The notes under the pieces: generated by a model | Seen by the model: only the letters and a program-made list of their open reading frames with translations | The model's database searches: none | What the model was told of the DNA's origin: nothing | Shown: positions 6,838 through 14,604 of the stretch, in pieces | Layout of the letters: every line of letters begins with the position of its first letter | Position numbering within the stretch: the stretch's first letter is position 1 | Position numbers and translations under genes: made by a program | From: Phycisphaeraceae bacterium | Lineage (GTDB): Bacteria > Planctomycetota > Phycisphaerae > Phycisphaerales > UBA1924 | NCBI GenBank assembly: GCA_023898685.1 | Contig: CP060234.1 | Span: forward strand, 1,488,001-1,552,000 | Direction of reading: 5' to 3' | Length of the DNA stretch: 64,000 bases

Positions 6838-7337
6838 CACCCCGGCTTCTCCGGATCCGGATGCCTCAGCACCCGCTCCGTTTGCTCGCTCCTGAACTTC
6901 TCGAGCGCCGCCAGATGCTCCGGGTGCGCGTTGCACACGATCGACGCCGCGAGCAGGCCCGCGTTCTTCGCCCCCGATGGCCCGATCGCGAGCGTGCCCA
7001 CCGGCACTCCACCCGGCATCTGCACGATCGAGAGCAAACTATCCAGCCCGTTGAGCGCCTTGCTCTGCACCGGCACCCCCAGCACGGGCAGCAGCGTCTT
7101 CGCCGCGACCATGCCCGGCAGGTGGGCCGCCCCGCCCGCCCCCGCGATGATCACCTCGAGCCCCCGCACCGCCGCCCCCTCCGCGTACTCGAACAGCAGG
7201 TCGGGCGTCCGGTGAGCCGAGACCACGCGGGTCTCATGGGGGATGCCCAGGTCCGCCAGCATCTCCGCGGCGTGCCGCATGGTCTCCCAGTCGCTGGACG
7301 AACCCATGATGACGCCGACGAGTGGTGTTTCCGCCAT
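6837..7337 (-). CDS. purE: N5-carboxyaminoimidazole ribonucleotide mutase PurE (class I)
   Basis: A 166-residue class I PurE that converts N5-CAIR to CAIR in purine synthesis. The phosphate-binding motif VGVIMGSSSDW near the N-terminus, the RVVSAHRTPD block and the AGAGGAAHLPGMVAA glycine-rich loop are canonical. The catalytic His of class I enzymes is that of the SAHRTP block. The protein has a short C-terminal extension. It is the first gene of a three-gene operon in which each stop overlaps the next start. Presence of PurK downstream fits class I use of N5-CAIR. The upstream gap carries a 147-bp palindromic repeat. Confidence 0.96.
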   Translation of the reverse strand: MAETPLVGVIMGSSSDWETMRHAAEMLADLGIPHETRVVSAHRTPDLLFEYAEGAAVRGLEVIIAGAGGAAHLPGMVAAKTLLPVLGVPVQSKALNGLDSLLSIVQMPGGVPVGTLAIGPSGAKNAGLLAASIVCNAHPEHLAALEKFRSEQTERVLRHPDPEKPG

Positions 7338-7466
7338 GCGAGCAAGATAGGACGGGGGCTCGCGGGGCGGAAGCGGACCGCCTCAAAAGAGCCAGGAGCG
7401 TGAGAGGCCTTTGCATCAGGATCTCCGCCCTCGTACCCAAGTTGTTGCCGGAGTCGCGCTTGCAGA

Positions 7467-7613
7467 TCTCCTCCCCCGTCACCGACGGGGGAGGTGCCGG
7501 AGCGTAGCGGAGGCGGAGGGGGTGTCTCGGAAGGGCCACACAAACACGCCCGAAGAACCCCCTCCGACCCGCCTTCAGCGGGCCACCTCCCTCGTCGGTG
7601 ACGGGGGAGGAGA
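7467..7613. repeat. 147-bp palindromic element (family D), copy 2
   Basis: Same outer arms (TCTCCTCCCCCGTC ... GACGGGGGAGGAGA) and inner arms (GGCGGAGGGGGTGT/ACCCCCTCCGACCCGCC) as 5046-5189. The centre differs, as expected of an old dispersed element. It fills most of the 395-bp gap between purE and the metal ATPase. The rest of that gap holds a single arm (about 7677-7700) of the GCTCACGCTCAGGGCTC family (F) and no convincing gene. Confidence 0.9.
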
Positions 7614-7732
7614 GGTTCGATGCAAGAGCCTCGCGAGCGAGGGGCCGGATGTCCGGGGGATTCGATCGCCCCGAACCCCGTCGCTCACGCTCAGGGCTCA
7701 TTCCGGGCGAAAGGCACGGACCCGCTCCACCG

Positions 7733-10222
7733 ATGAATACGATTCCGCGCCCTCTCCCGAGCCCCGCGATGCAGGAACTCCTCCTCCGAATCCACGACGC
7801 CGACCAGGACCCGGGCTCCGACGCCGCATGCCCGGTCTGCACAGTCGACCGCCTCGAGGGCCGGCCCGGCGTCGAGCTCGTCGAGATGATCCGGGGCGAC
7901 GGCCCGCTCCGCGTCCGCGTCCGCTTCGACGAGCGCCGCATCGCCCGGGCCGAGGTCATCGCCGCCGCCCGCTGCCCAGATCCGCAACTCCACCTCACGA
8001 TCGACGGCAAGCCCGGGGCCACCGGCGACCGGCCCGGCTCACCTCCGAGTGCTCCAAACGCCGGCTGCCTCATCCTCCCCGTCGCCGGGATGAAATCCGA
8101 AGCCGCGGCCCGGCGCGTCGAGCACGCGCTCAACCGCATGCCGCATGTCCGTGCCACCGCGTCGCACGCCGCGGGCGTGGTCAGCATCCGCTACGAGCCC
8201 TCGCACTGCTCGCTGCCCGTGCTCTCCGATCGGCTCGCGAGGCTGGGTGTCCGGCCCGATTTCGCCGCCGCCCGGATCTGCGACGGGGGAACGCTGCCCG
8301 CCTCCAAGCCCGTGCGCCCGAACCCCGTCTTCCGCACCGCCGCCTGGCTCGCGGGCCAGCCCCAGCTCGCGCTCGTGCTCGCGGGCGGGATGCTGCTGAT
8401 CAACGGGTGGATGGTCCACCTGCTCGACGGGCCCGATTGGCTGCGCGTCACGCTGCTCGCCCTGAGCGCCCTGTGCACCAGCACCGAGACCTTCCCCGAG
8501 GCCATCGCCGCCCTGCGACGCCGCCAGCTCGACGTCGACGTGCTCATGTTCGTCGCCGCGGCGGGGGCGGCGGCGCTCAACCACTACGAAGAGGGCGCGT
8601 TCCTGCTCTTCCTCTTCGGGCTGGGGGCCGCGGGTGAGCACCTGGCGCTGAGCCGGGCCCGCCGGTCGATCAAGGCCCTCACCGACGTCGCGCCCGACAC
8701 CGCGGCCGTGCTCGACGAGGACGGGCGCGAGTCGATCGTCAAGGTCGAGGAGGTGCGCGTGGGCCAGCGCGTGCTCGTCCGCCCCTTCGACCGCCTCCCC
8801 GTCGACGGCGTGGTTACGTCTGGTACTTCTTCGGTCAACCAGGCCACACTCACGGGCGAGAGCACCCCCGTCGACAAGGGCGAGGGCGACGAGGTCTTTG
8901 CGGGCTCGATGAACGGCGAGGGCCGATTGATCGTCGAGGTGACCAGGGCGTCGAGCGACACGACACTCGCCCGCGTCATCCGCCTCGTCGAGGAGGCCCA
9001 GGCGAGCAAGTCGCCCACACAGCTCTTCACCGACAAGGTCGAGCGCCTCTACGTCCCCTTCGTCTTCCTCGCGACGTTGATCCTGATCGTCCTCCCGCCG
9101 CTGCTCACCGAGCTGGGCTGGGGTATCTGCTTCTACCGAGCGATGGCCTTCCTCACCGCCGCCTCCCCCTGTGCCCTCGCGATCGGCACGCCCGCGGCCA
9201 TCCTCTGCGGCGTCGCTCGCTCGGCCCAGATCGGCGTGCTCGTCAAGGGCGGGGCCTATCTCGAATCGCTGGGGCGCGTCAATGCGATCGCTTTCGACAA
9301 GACCGGCACGCTGACGAGGGGCCGCCCAGCCGTCACCGGCATCACCGCCGCCGCGGGAATCACCGAGGACGACCTGCTCACCCTCGCCGCCGCGGTCGAG
9401 TCGCAGGTCACCCACCCCATCGCCGACGCGGTGGTCGAGGAGGCAAGCCGGCGGGGCCTCGCGATCCCCTCCGCCGACGACGTGCGGCAGGTGGGCGGTT
9501 CCGGCGCGTCGGGCGTCGTCGGGGGCCGACGGGTCACCATCGGCAAGCCATCGTCCATGCCCGAATCGGCGAGCCTCGATGACCGCACCGGGCGCGCGAT
9601 CGAGAGCGCCCTCGAGCAGGGCGTCACCTCGGTGGTCGTCGCCGACGAAAGCCGCGTCCTGGGCTTCCTGGGCATCGCCGACGAGCTGCGTCCCGAGGCC
9701 GAGCCCACGCTCAAAGAACTCCACCGCCTGGGCGTGCGCTACGTGACCATGCTCACGGGAGACCACACCACCGCCGCCCGGGCGATGGCCGAGCGGGCGG
9801 GGCTCGACGACTGGCACGCCGAGCTGCTGCCCGAGGACAAGCTCCGCGTCATCGACGAGCTGAACGCGAAGTATGGGCACGTCGCGATGGTGGGCGACGG
9901 GGTCAACGACGCGCCGGCGCTCGCGAAGGCCGACATCGGCATCGCGATGGGCGCCGCGGGGGCCGACGTCGCGATGGAGACTGCCGACGTGGTGCTGATG
10001 GGGAGTGACCTCGAACACCTGCCCCGCGCCATCGCCCTCTCACGCTTCGCGAAGAGCCTGATCGCCCAGAACCTCGTGATCGCCCTGGGCGTGATCGCGG
10101 TGGTCAGCCCGCTCGCCGCGCTTGGCTACGCGAACCTCGCCCTCGCCGTGCTGCTGCACGAGGGCTCGACGGTCGTGGTGGTGCTCAACAGCCTGAGGCT
10201 GCTGCGCTACGGGCGGAAGTGA
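7733..10222 (+). CDS. Heavy-metal P-type ATPase, P1B-4-like (SPC/HEGST)
   Basis: An 829-residue P1B ATPase that should export a transition metal (Co, Zn, Fe or Cd) across the inner membrane. The ion-site Cys480 lies in SPCALAI and a C-terminal HEGST (His809) follows. These two motifs together point to the P1B-4 (CoaT/CtpD-like) group and away from CPC copper pumps. Asp522 in DKTGTLTRG is the phosphorylated residue. TGES, VTHPIAD (HP motif) and MVGDGVNDAPAL are present. The N-terminus is odd: it has a CPVC pair near residue 37, then a ferredoxin-fold-like segment with VAGMKSEAAARRVEH that lacks the usual CxxC metal ligand. ATG 7733 is chosen because upstream codons lie in repeat DNA; ATG 7769 is an alternative. 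Metal specificity is inferred, not shown. Confidence 0.9.
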   Translation: MNTIPRPLPSPAMQELLLRIHDADQDPGSDAACPVCTVDRLEGRPGVELVEMIRGDGPLRVRVRFDERRIARAEVIAAARCPDPQLHLTIDGKPGATGDRPGSPPSAPNAGCLILPVAGMKSEAAARRVEHALNRMPHVRATASHAAGVVSIRYEPSHCSLPVLSDRLARLGVRPDFAAARICDGGTLPASKPVRPNPVFRTAAWLAGQPQLALVLAGGMLLINGWMVHLLDGPDWLRVTLLALSALCTSTETFPEAIAALRRRQLDVDVLMFVAAAGAAALNHYEEGAFLLFLFGLGAAGEHLALSRARRSIKALTDVAPDTAAVLDEDGRESIVKVEEVRVGQRVLVRPFDRLPVDGVVTSGTSSVNQATLTGESTPVDKGEGDEVFAGSMNGEGRLIVEVTRASSDTTLARVIRLVEEAQASKSPTQLFTDKVERLYVPFVFLATLILIVLPPLLTELGWGICFYRAMAFLTAASPCALAIGTPAAILCGVARSAQIGVLVKGGAYLESLGRVNAIAFDKTGTLTRGRPAVTGITAAAGITEDDLLTLAAAVESQVTHPIADAVVEEASRRGLAIPSADDVRQVGGSGASGVVGGRRVTIGKPSSMPESASLDDRTGRAIESALEQGVTSVVVADESRVLGFLGIADELRPEAEPTLKELHRLGVRYVTMLTGDHTTAARAMAERAGLDDWHAELLPEDKLRVIDELNAKYGHVAMVGDGVNDAPALAKADIGIAMGAAGADVAMETADVVLMGSDLEHLPRAIALSRFAKSLIAQNLVIALGVIAVVSPLAALGYANLALAVLLHEGSTVVVVLNSLRLLRYGRK

Positions 10223-10250
10223 TAGCGGTTCCTGGAGGGTTCATGGTATC

Positions 10251-10341
10251 GGTGCCGTGGATCATCCCGAAGGGTGATCCACGAACGGGCGGCGATCGCA
10301 AGCGAGGTCCGCCTTCACGCTTCGCGATGAAGGCGGGCACC
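10251..10341. repeat. Palindromic repeat family C, copy 2
   Basis: GGTGCC ... GGGCACC ends, GGATCATCCC facing GGGTGATCC, and GCCTTCACG facing CGATGAAGGC. It is a near copy of 2945-3032. It lies just past the metal ATPase stop and before the transketolase end. Confidence 0.85.
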
Positions 10342-10396
10342 GTCCAGGGCGTGCATGCTCGCCCACGCCGCGCACGCCGCACGCGCTGCTGCGCAC

Positions 10397-10461
10397 GAAC
10401 GAGCCCGAAGCGCCAGCGAAGGATGAAGTTCAATCACCCTCGCTCGCGCTTCGGGCTCGTC
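10397..10461. repeat. Inverted repeat of the AGCCCGAAGCGC type (family F)
   Basis: ACGAGCCCGAAGCGCCAGCGA faces its complement at 10438-10461. It lies between the convergent metal ATPase and transketolase genes, where it could act as a bidirectional terminator stem, although no clear U-tract follows. Related stems occur at 25440-25532 and as single arms at about 7677 and 36293. Confidence 0.75.
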
Positions 10462-10486
10462 AAGAACCCATTCCCGTGCCCGCCGC

Positions 10487-12454
10487 TCACACCACCTGCA
10501 GCACCCGCAGCGCCCGCTTCGTGATGTCCTCGGCCGTCAGCCCGCACATCGAGAGCATCTCCTCGGGTGTCCTCGCGCCCTTGGGAATCCGAGAGACGTG
10601 CATCTGCTCGAGCTGGAACGCGTCGCCCGCGTCGACCAGCGCGTCGGCGATCGCCGAGCCCAGCCCGCCGCCGTAGTTGTCCTCGATGCTCACCGCGTAC
10701 CCGCCGTTGGCGGCGATCACGTCGAGCAGCTTGTCGGTGTCGAACGGGATCGAGTACATGTCCAGCAGCGTGGCGCTCACGCCCGCCTTGTCGAGCAGCT
10801 CGATCGCCCTGTTCGCCTCCTGCACCATGTACCCGCAGGCGCACAGCACGACGTCGCGCCCCTCGGTGAGCACCTCGAACCCGCCCAGGTTGAACACCTG
10901 GTCGTCCCCGTAGATGAACTCGGTGTCGGCCCGCAACGTCCGCATGTAGCAAAGCCCCTCGTACTCGGCCATCACGCCCGTGAGCGCGTAGGCCGCGAAG
11001 GCGTCGGCGGGCTGGAGGATGTAGCACCCCGGGTTGCCCCGGTGGTCGCGCGCCGTCGAGAGCGCCCTGAACCACGCGACGTCGGGCAGCGACATCTGGC
11101 TGGGCCCGTCGGCCGCGAGCGTGATCCCCGCGTGCGAACCCACGAGCTTGATGTTCGCCCCGCCGTTCATCGCCATTTCGATCTGGTCGTACGCGCGGGT
11201 CAGGAACTTCGCGAACGTCGAGATGAACGGCACCTTGCCCGCCGCCGACATCCCCACCGCCGCCGAGACCATGTTCTGCTCGCCGATCTTGCATTCCACG
11301 AATCGCGGCGCGAGCGCCGGCACCCTGCCGAACGTCTCGGCGAAGGTCGAGTTGCTCACGTCCGCGTCGAGCACGACGACGTCGGGGTTCGTCTCGCCCA
11401 GCGCCCGAAGCGCGACGCCGTAGGCCTTGCGTGTCGCGAACTTGCCCGAGTGGATCACCGCCTCCATGTCGAGCTTGCGCATGTAATCGGTGAGCGCCGG
11501 CATCTCGCCCACCGCGGCGGCCTGCGGGGCCGTCTCGGCCGGCGGCTGGATCGTGAACTGATCGCTGCTGCCCAGCGCCGTCGTCAGTTCGAGCCGCAGC
11601 TCGTCGAGTTCCTGCATCGCGCGGCGGAGTGCGTCCCCGGTCGGCGGCTTGCCGTGCCAGCCCGCCCCGTGCAGCGACGGGCAGCCCCAGCCCTTGACCG
11701 TCCTGGCGACCACCGCCATCGGCTTGCCGTCGCCCCGGCTGGCGGCGGCGAACTTGTCCATCGCGTCACGCACCTGCGCGGGCTCGTGCCCGTTGATCGT
11801 CACGACCTCGAACCCGTACGCCCGCAGCTTGCCGCCGATCGTGTCGGCCGACTGCTGATCGCTCACCCGGTTGGCCTGCCCGTATTCGTTGCAGTTGATG
11901 ATGGGCAGCACGTTGGTCAGCTTGTGATCGACGATGAAGTCGAGCGCCTCGACAACCTGCCCCTCACGCATCTCCCCGTCGCCGATGATGCAGTAGATCC
12001 TCCGATCGATCTCGTCGAGCCTCGCGGCCTTGGCGAGCCCCGCCGACACCGACAGCCCCATGCCCAGAGAGCCGGTCGCCGCGTCGAAGAACGGGAAGCC
12101 CTCCATCGGGCTGGGGTGGCCCTCGAGCACGCTGGCGGCCTCGCGCAGCGTCGAGAGGTCGTCGACCGTCAGCCGGCGCCGCTCCTCGCCCGGCTTGCCC
12201 ACCTGCACACCCAGGATCGCCGCCGCCGCGTAGATCGCGGGCACCGCGTGCCCCTCGGAGAGCACGAGCCGGTCGCTGGTCGGGAAGTCGGGATACTCCG
12301 GGCTCCACCGCATCGCCCGGAACATCAGGTCGGTCACGATGTGCGCGATGCTCAGGGCGCTGGTCGGGTGTCCGCTGCCCGACTGCGCGCACATCTCGAG
12401 CGAAAGTCGGCCGATCTCGATCGCCTGGGCATGGACGGCGGCTTCGAATGACAT
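10487..12454 (-). CDS. tkt: Transketolase
   Basis: A 655-residue transketolase that moves two-carbon units in the pentose phosphate pathway with thiamine diphosphate. SGHPTSALSIAHIV is the N-terminal substrate-binding block. GDGEMREGQVVEALDFI is the ThDP/Mg motif, and IGEQNMVSAAVGMSAAGK is the glutamate that activates ThDP. The C-terminal part holds SHAGITLAADGPSQMS. This arrangement is closer to the TKTL/animal-like branch than to the E. coli enzyme. GAGGAG lies 7 nt before the ATG at 12454, which fixes the start; longer open frames upstream are spurious. It is divergent from dnaN with a 306-bp gap. Confidence 0.95.
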   Translation of the reverse strand: MSFEAAVHAQAIEIGRLSLEMCAQSGSGHPTSALSIAHIVTDLMFRAMRWSPEYPDFPTSDRLVLSEGHAVPAIYAAAAILGVQVGKPGEERRRLTVDDLSTLREAASVLEGHPSPMEGFPFFDAATGSLGMGLSVSAGLAKAARLDEIDRRIYCIIGDGEMREGQVVEALDFIVDHKLTNVLPIINCNEYGQANRVSDQQSADTIGGKLRAYGFEVVTINGHEPAQVRDAMDKFAAASRGDGKPMAVVARTVKGWGCPSLHGAGWHGKPPTGDALRRAMQELDELRLELTTALGSSDQFTIQPPAETAPQAAAVGEMPALTDYMRKLDMEAVIHSGKFATRKAYGVALRALGETNPDVVVLDADVSNSTFAETFGRVPALAPRFVECKIGEQNMVSAAVGMSAAGKVPFISTFAKFLTRAYDQIEMAMNGGANIKLVGSHAGITLAADGPSQMSLPDVAWFRALSTARDHRGNPGCYILQPADAFAAYALTGVMAEYEGLCYMRTLRADTEFIYGDDQVFNLGGFEVLTEGRDVVLCACGYMVQEANRAIELLDKAGVSATLLDMYSIPFDTDKLLDVIAANGGYAVSIEDNYGGGLGSAIADALVDAGDAFQLEQMHVSRIPKGARTPEEMLSMCGLTAEDITKRALRVLQVV

Positions 12455-12760
12455 GGGCGGCTCCTCGCGGGGTGCTCCCGCTTCGAATCGCCCACCCGGT
12501 GTGCCCGCCGCCGCCCCGGGCGGCTCGCAGAGCCCACCGGCCGCGGCCGACCCGTGACCCGGGTGGACGCAGTGCTGGTTACCCGAGATCCCCGGCCGCC
12601 CACCCCACGGGGGCGCTGCCTGGATCGCGGCTGAACCGAGCAGTATGGGCGCGTCGCCGACGATTTGCAAGCCGAACTCCGGTCCCAAGCCCCAAATCCC
12701 CATGCCCCCCTTGTTGTTGCGGTACACTTGCCCCAGACAACGACGGATAGGAGTCCGCAC
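12455..12760. promoter_or_regulatory. Divergent intergenic region tkt/dnaN
   Basis: The 306 bp should hold promoters for both genes. A TACACT hexamer at about 12723 lies 38 bp before the dnaN ATG and may be its -10 element; the same hexamer recurs upstream of gatA (about 34264), the thioesterase (about 33363) and kdsD/scpA (about 22055). An ACCCGGGT/ACCCGAGA pair forms a weak stem. No DnaA-box cluster and no gene were seen. Confidence 0.35.
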
Positions 12761-13909
12761 ATGAAAGTGCTCTGCGATCGGGGCGCCCTGCTCGACGCGA
12801 TCAACCTTGTTTCGGGCGTCGTCGCCTCCCGCACGCCCAGGCCCCAGCTCACCTGCGTCAAGCTGACCGCGCAGAAGGACGGCCAGGCGGGCCGGCTCAC
12901 ACTCGAGGCCACCGACGCCGAGATCTCGATGACCCTGCGTTCCGAGCGAGTCGACGTCGAGGAGCCCGGGGCCGCCCTCGTCCCCGCCGACAAGCTCCAG
13001 CAGATCGTCCGGGCCGAGGAGAACGAGCCCACGCTGACCATCGAGTCCGAGGACGACTTGACGCACATCCGCGGCGCCGACGCCCACTTCCAGCTCAGGG
13101 GCTTCCCCGCCTCCGAGTTCCCCGAGGTCCCGGGCTTCGACACCCTGGCCAAGGGCATGTCGACCTTCACCATCCGTGCCGGCTCGCTCGTTGAACTCGT
13201 CCGCCGCACCCTCTTCGCCGCGGCCCGCGAGAACAGCCGCTACGCGATCAACGGCGTGCTGGTGAAGCGTGACGGCAAGAAACTCGAGTTCGTCGCGACC
13301 GACGGGCGCCGCCTCGCCCTCTGCCGCGATTCGCTCGCGGAGGACGGAGCCGCGGTCACCTGCATCGTGCCCTCCAAGGCCCTCGTCACCCTCTCCAAGC
13401 TCGTCGACGACCCGGACGAGGCCGTCGCGGTCGGCGTGACCGACAACCGCATCGTGTTCGGGTTCAGCCCCGAGGACGGCGGCGGGCGGGCCCTGCTCGC
13501 CTCCAACCTTGTCGAGGGCTCGTTCCCGCCCTACGAGGACGTCATCCCCAAGGGACACGACATCAAGGTCGGGTTCGATCGCGACGTGCTCGCCTCGGCG
13601 GTTCGGCGCGCGGCCCTGCTCACCAACGAGGAGTCGCGCGGTGTGCGGCTTATGTTCTCATCCGGCGACAAGAAGCTGGAGCTCTCGAGCCGCGTGCCCG
13701 AGATGGGCGAGGCCCGCATCGACGTCGACCTGATGAGCATGGACGGGGGCGACCTCGAGATCGGGTTCAACCCCGGGTTCATCACCGACGCCCTCCGCGT
13801 CATCGACGACCCTCAGGTCCTGCTCGAGCTCAAGGCCCCCAACAAGCCGGGCCTGCTCCGCAGCGGCAACGACTTCGTCTACGTCGTCATGCCGGTCAAC
13901 CTGCAGTAG
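12761..13909 (+). CDS. dnaN: DNA polymerase III sliding clamp (beta subunit)
   Basis: A 382-residue beta clamp that tethers the replicative polymerase to DNA. The sequence shows three clamp-fold repeats. The N-terminus MKVLCDRGALLDAINLVSGV, RYAINGVLVKRDGKKLEFVATDGRRLA (the family's central signature, quoted in part), NLVEGSFPPYEDVIPK and the C-terminal FVYVVMPVNLQ are diagnostic. AGGAG lies 7 nt before ATG 12761. dnaA is not adjacent, which differs from the classical dnaA-dnaN order but is common in planctomycetes. A strong terminator follows the stop. Confidence 0.96.
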   Translation: MKVLCDRGALLDAINLVSGVVASRTPRPQLTCVKLTAQKDGQAGRLTLEATDAEISMTLRSERVDVEEPGAALVPADKLQQIVRAEENEPTLTIESEDDLTHIRGADAHFQLRGFPASEFPEVPGFDTLAKGMSTFTIRAGSLVELVRRTLFAAARENSRYAINGVLVKRDGKKLEFVATDGRRLALCRDSLAEDGAAVTCIVPSKALVTLSKLVDDPDEAVAVGVTDNRIVFGFSPEDGGGRALLASNLVEGSFPPYEDVIPKGHDIKVGFDRDVLASAVRRAALLTNEESRGVRLMFSSGDKKLELSSRVPEMGEARIDVDLMSMDGGDLEIGFNPGFITDALRVIDDPQVLLELKAPNKPGLLRSGNDFVYVVMPVNLQ

Positions 13910-13935
13910 GGCCGGGTCGCCACGACACGAACGAG

Positions 13936-13960
13936 CACCGGGCGCGAGCCCGGTGTTTTT
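13936..13960 (+). terminator. Rho-independent terminator of dnaN
   Basis: CACCGGGC-GCGA-GCCCGGTG forms an 8-bp stem with a four-base loop, followed directly by TTTTT. It lies 27 bp past the dnaN stop. Confidence 0.92.
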
Positions 13961-13998
13961 GTGGGTATTCCTGATTGCGTCAGAACTTGCGCGTCGGC

Positions 13999-14391
13999 TC
14001 AATCCGCCGCGACGGGTCTGGACTGCCCCGCGGGCCGGTGCTCGGCGGCGACCTGCCGATCATGCGCCCCGTGCCTGACCACCCGGACGTCGTGGGTGCT
14101 GGCATCGTCGGGCGCCGAGGTCGCAAAGGCAGCGAGGCCAAGGCGGGGCTCGCCCCTGGGCGCCGCCAGATCGCGGAGCCGGGCGACCACCCTGCCATCG
14201 TGCCGCATCGCCATGAACGTGAGCACCGGCAGCACGAACAGGAGCACGAGCCCGACGAGGACTGGTGTGTTGACCAGGTCGATGACCCCGGGCCGCACCA
14301 GCCGCTCGGCCGCCAGCACGCCAAGCACGAGTGAGATCGTCCCCGCCAACCCGAGGCCTGCGCCCCGAACAAGCCGCCTGAAGCCGGTCAT
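13999..14391 (-). CDS. Small two-helix membrane protein, unknown
   Basis: A 130-residue protein that I do not recognise. Two hydrophobic segments (around GLGLAGTISLVLGVLAA and PVLVGLVLLFVLPVLTF) would cross the membrane. A polar, Arg/Asp/His-rich tail follows. The ATG at 14391 is preferred over one seven codons earlier because the protein then begins MTGFRRLVRGAG directly before the first helix. It lies between dnaN and bamA on the opposite strand, so no operon partner is evident. Codon usage matches its neighbours, which supports a real gene, but the C-terminal third could be shorter than drawn. Confidence 0.5.
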   Translation of the reverse strand: MTGFRRLVRGAGLGLAGTISLVLGVLAAERLVRPGVIDLVNTPVLVGLVLLFVLPVLTFMAMRHDGRVVARLRDLAAPRGEPRLGLAAFATSAPDDASTHDVRVVRHGAHDRQVAAEHRPAGQSRPVAAD

Positions 14392-14604
14392 ACGTACTCC
14401 GCCTCGCAACACACGCGGCCGCCCACCCCGGAATATCTGCTCGGGCAGACGCGGCGCCTTATCCCGCTACCCCTCCGCGACCCCACGGCCGCAGCGGAAG
14501 GCAACCGTAGCGTGCCCCCGACCCACCCGCCACTGGGAGTCCGCCCAGTTTCGCCGTCGCCCCGGTTTGTGCCGGACGCTTCGGGAGGGTATTGTCACCG
14601 GGCT

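Noticed and set aside
8039..10018. Minus-strand open frame opposite the P1B ATPase
   Set aside because: It is a shadow of the ATPase, which has all P-type motifs.
12455..12760. Replication origin next to dnaN
   Set aside because: No dnaA, no cluster of DnaA boxes and no AT-rich unwinding element were seen.
12455..13558. Upstream extension of transketolase into the dnaN region
   Set aside because: The extension overlaps dnaN on the other strand. ATG 12454 has an ideal ribosome-binding site and the family start.
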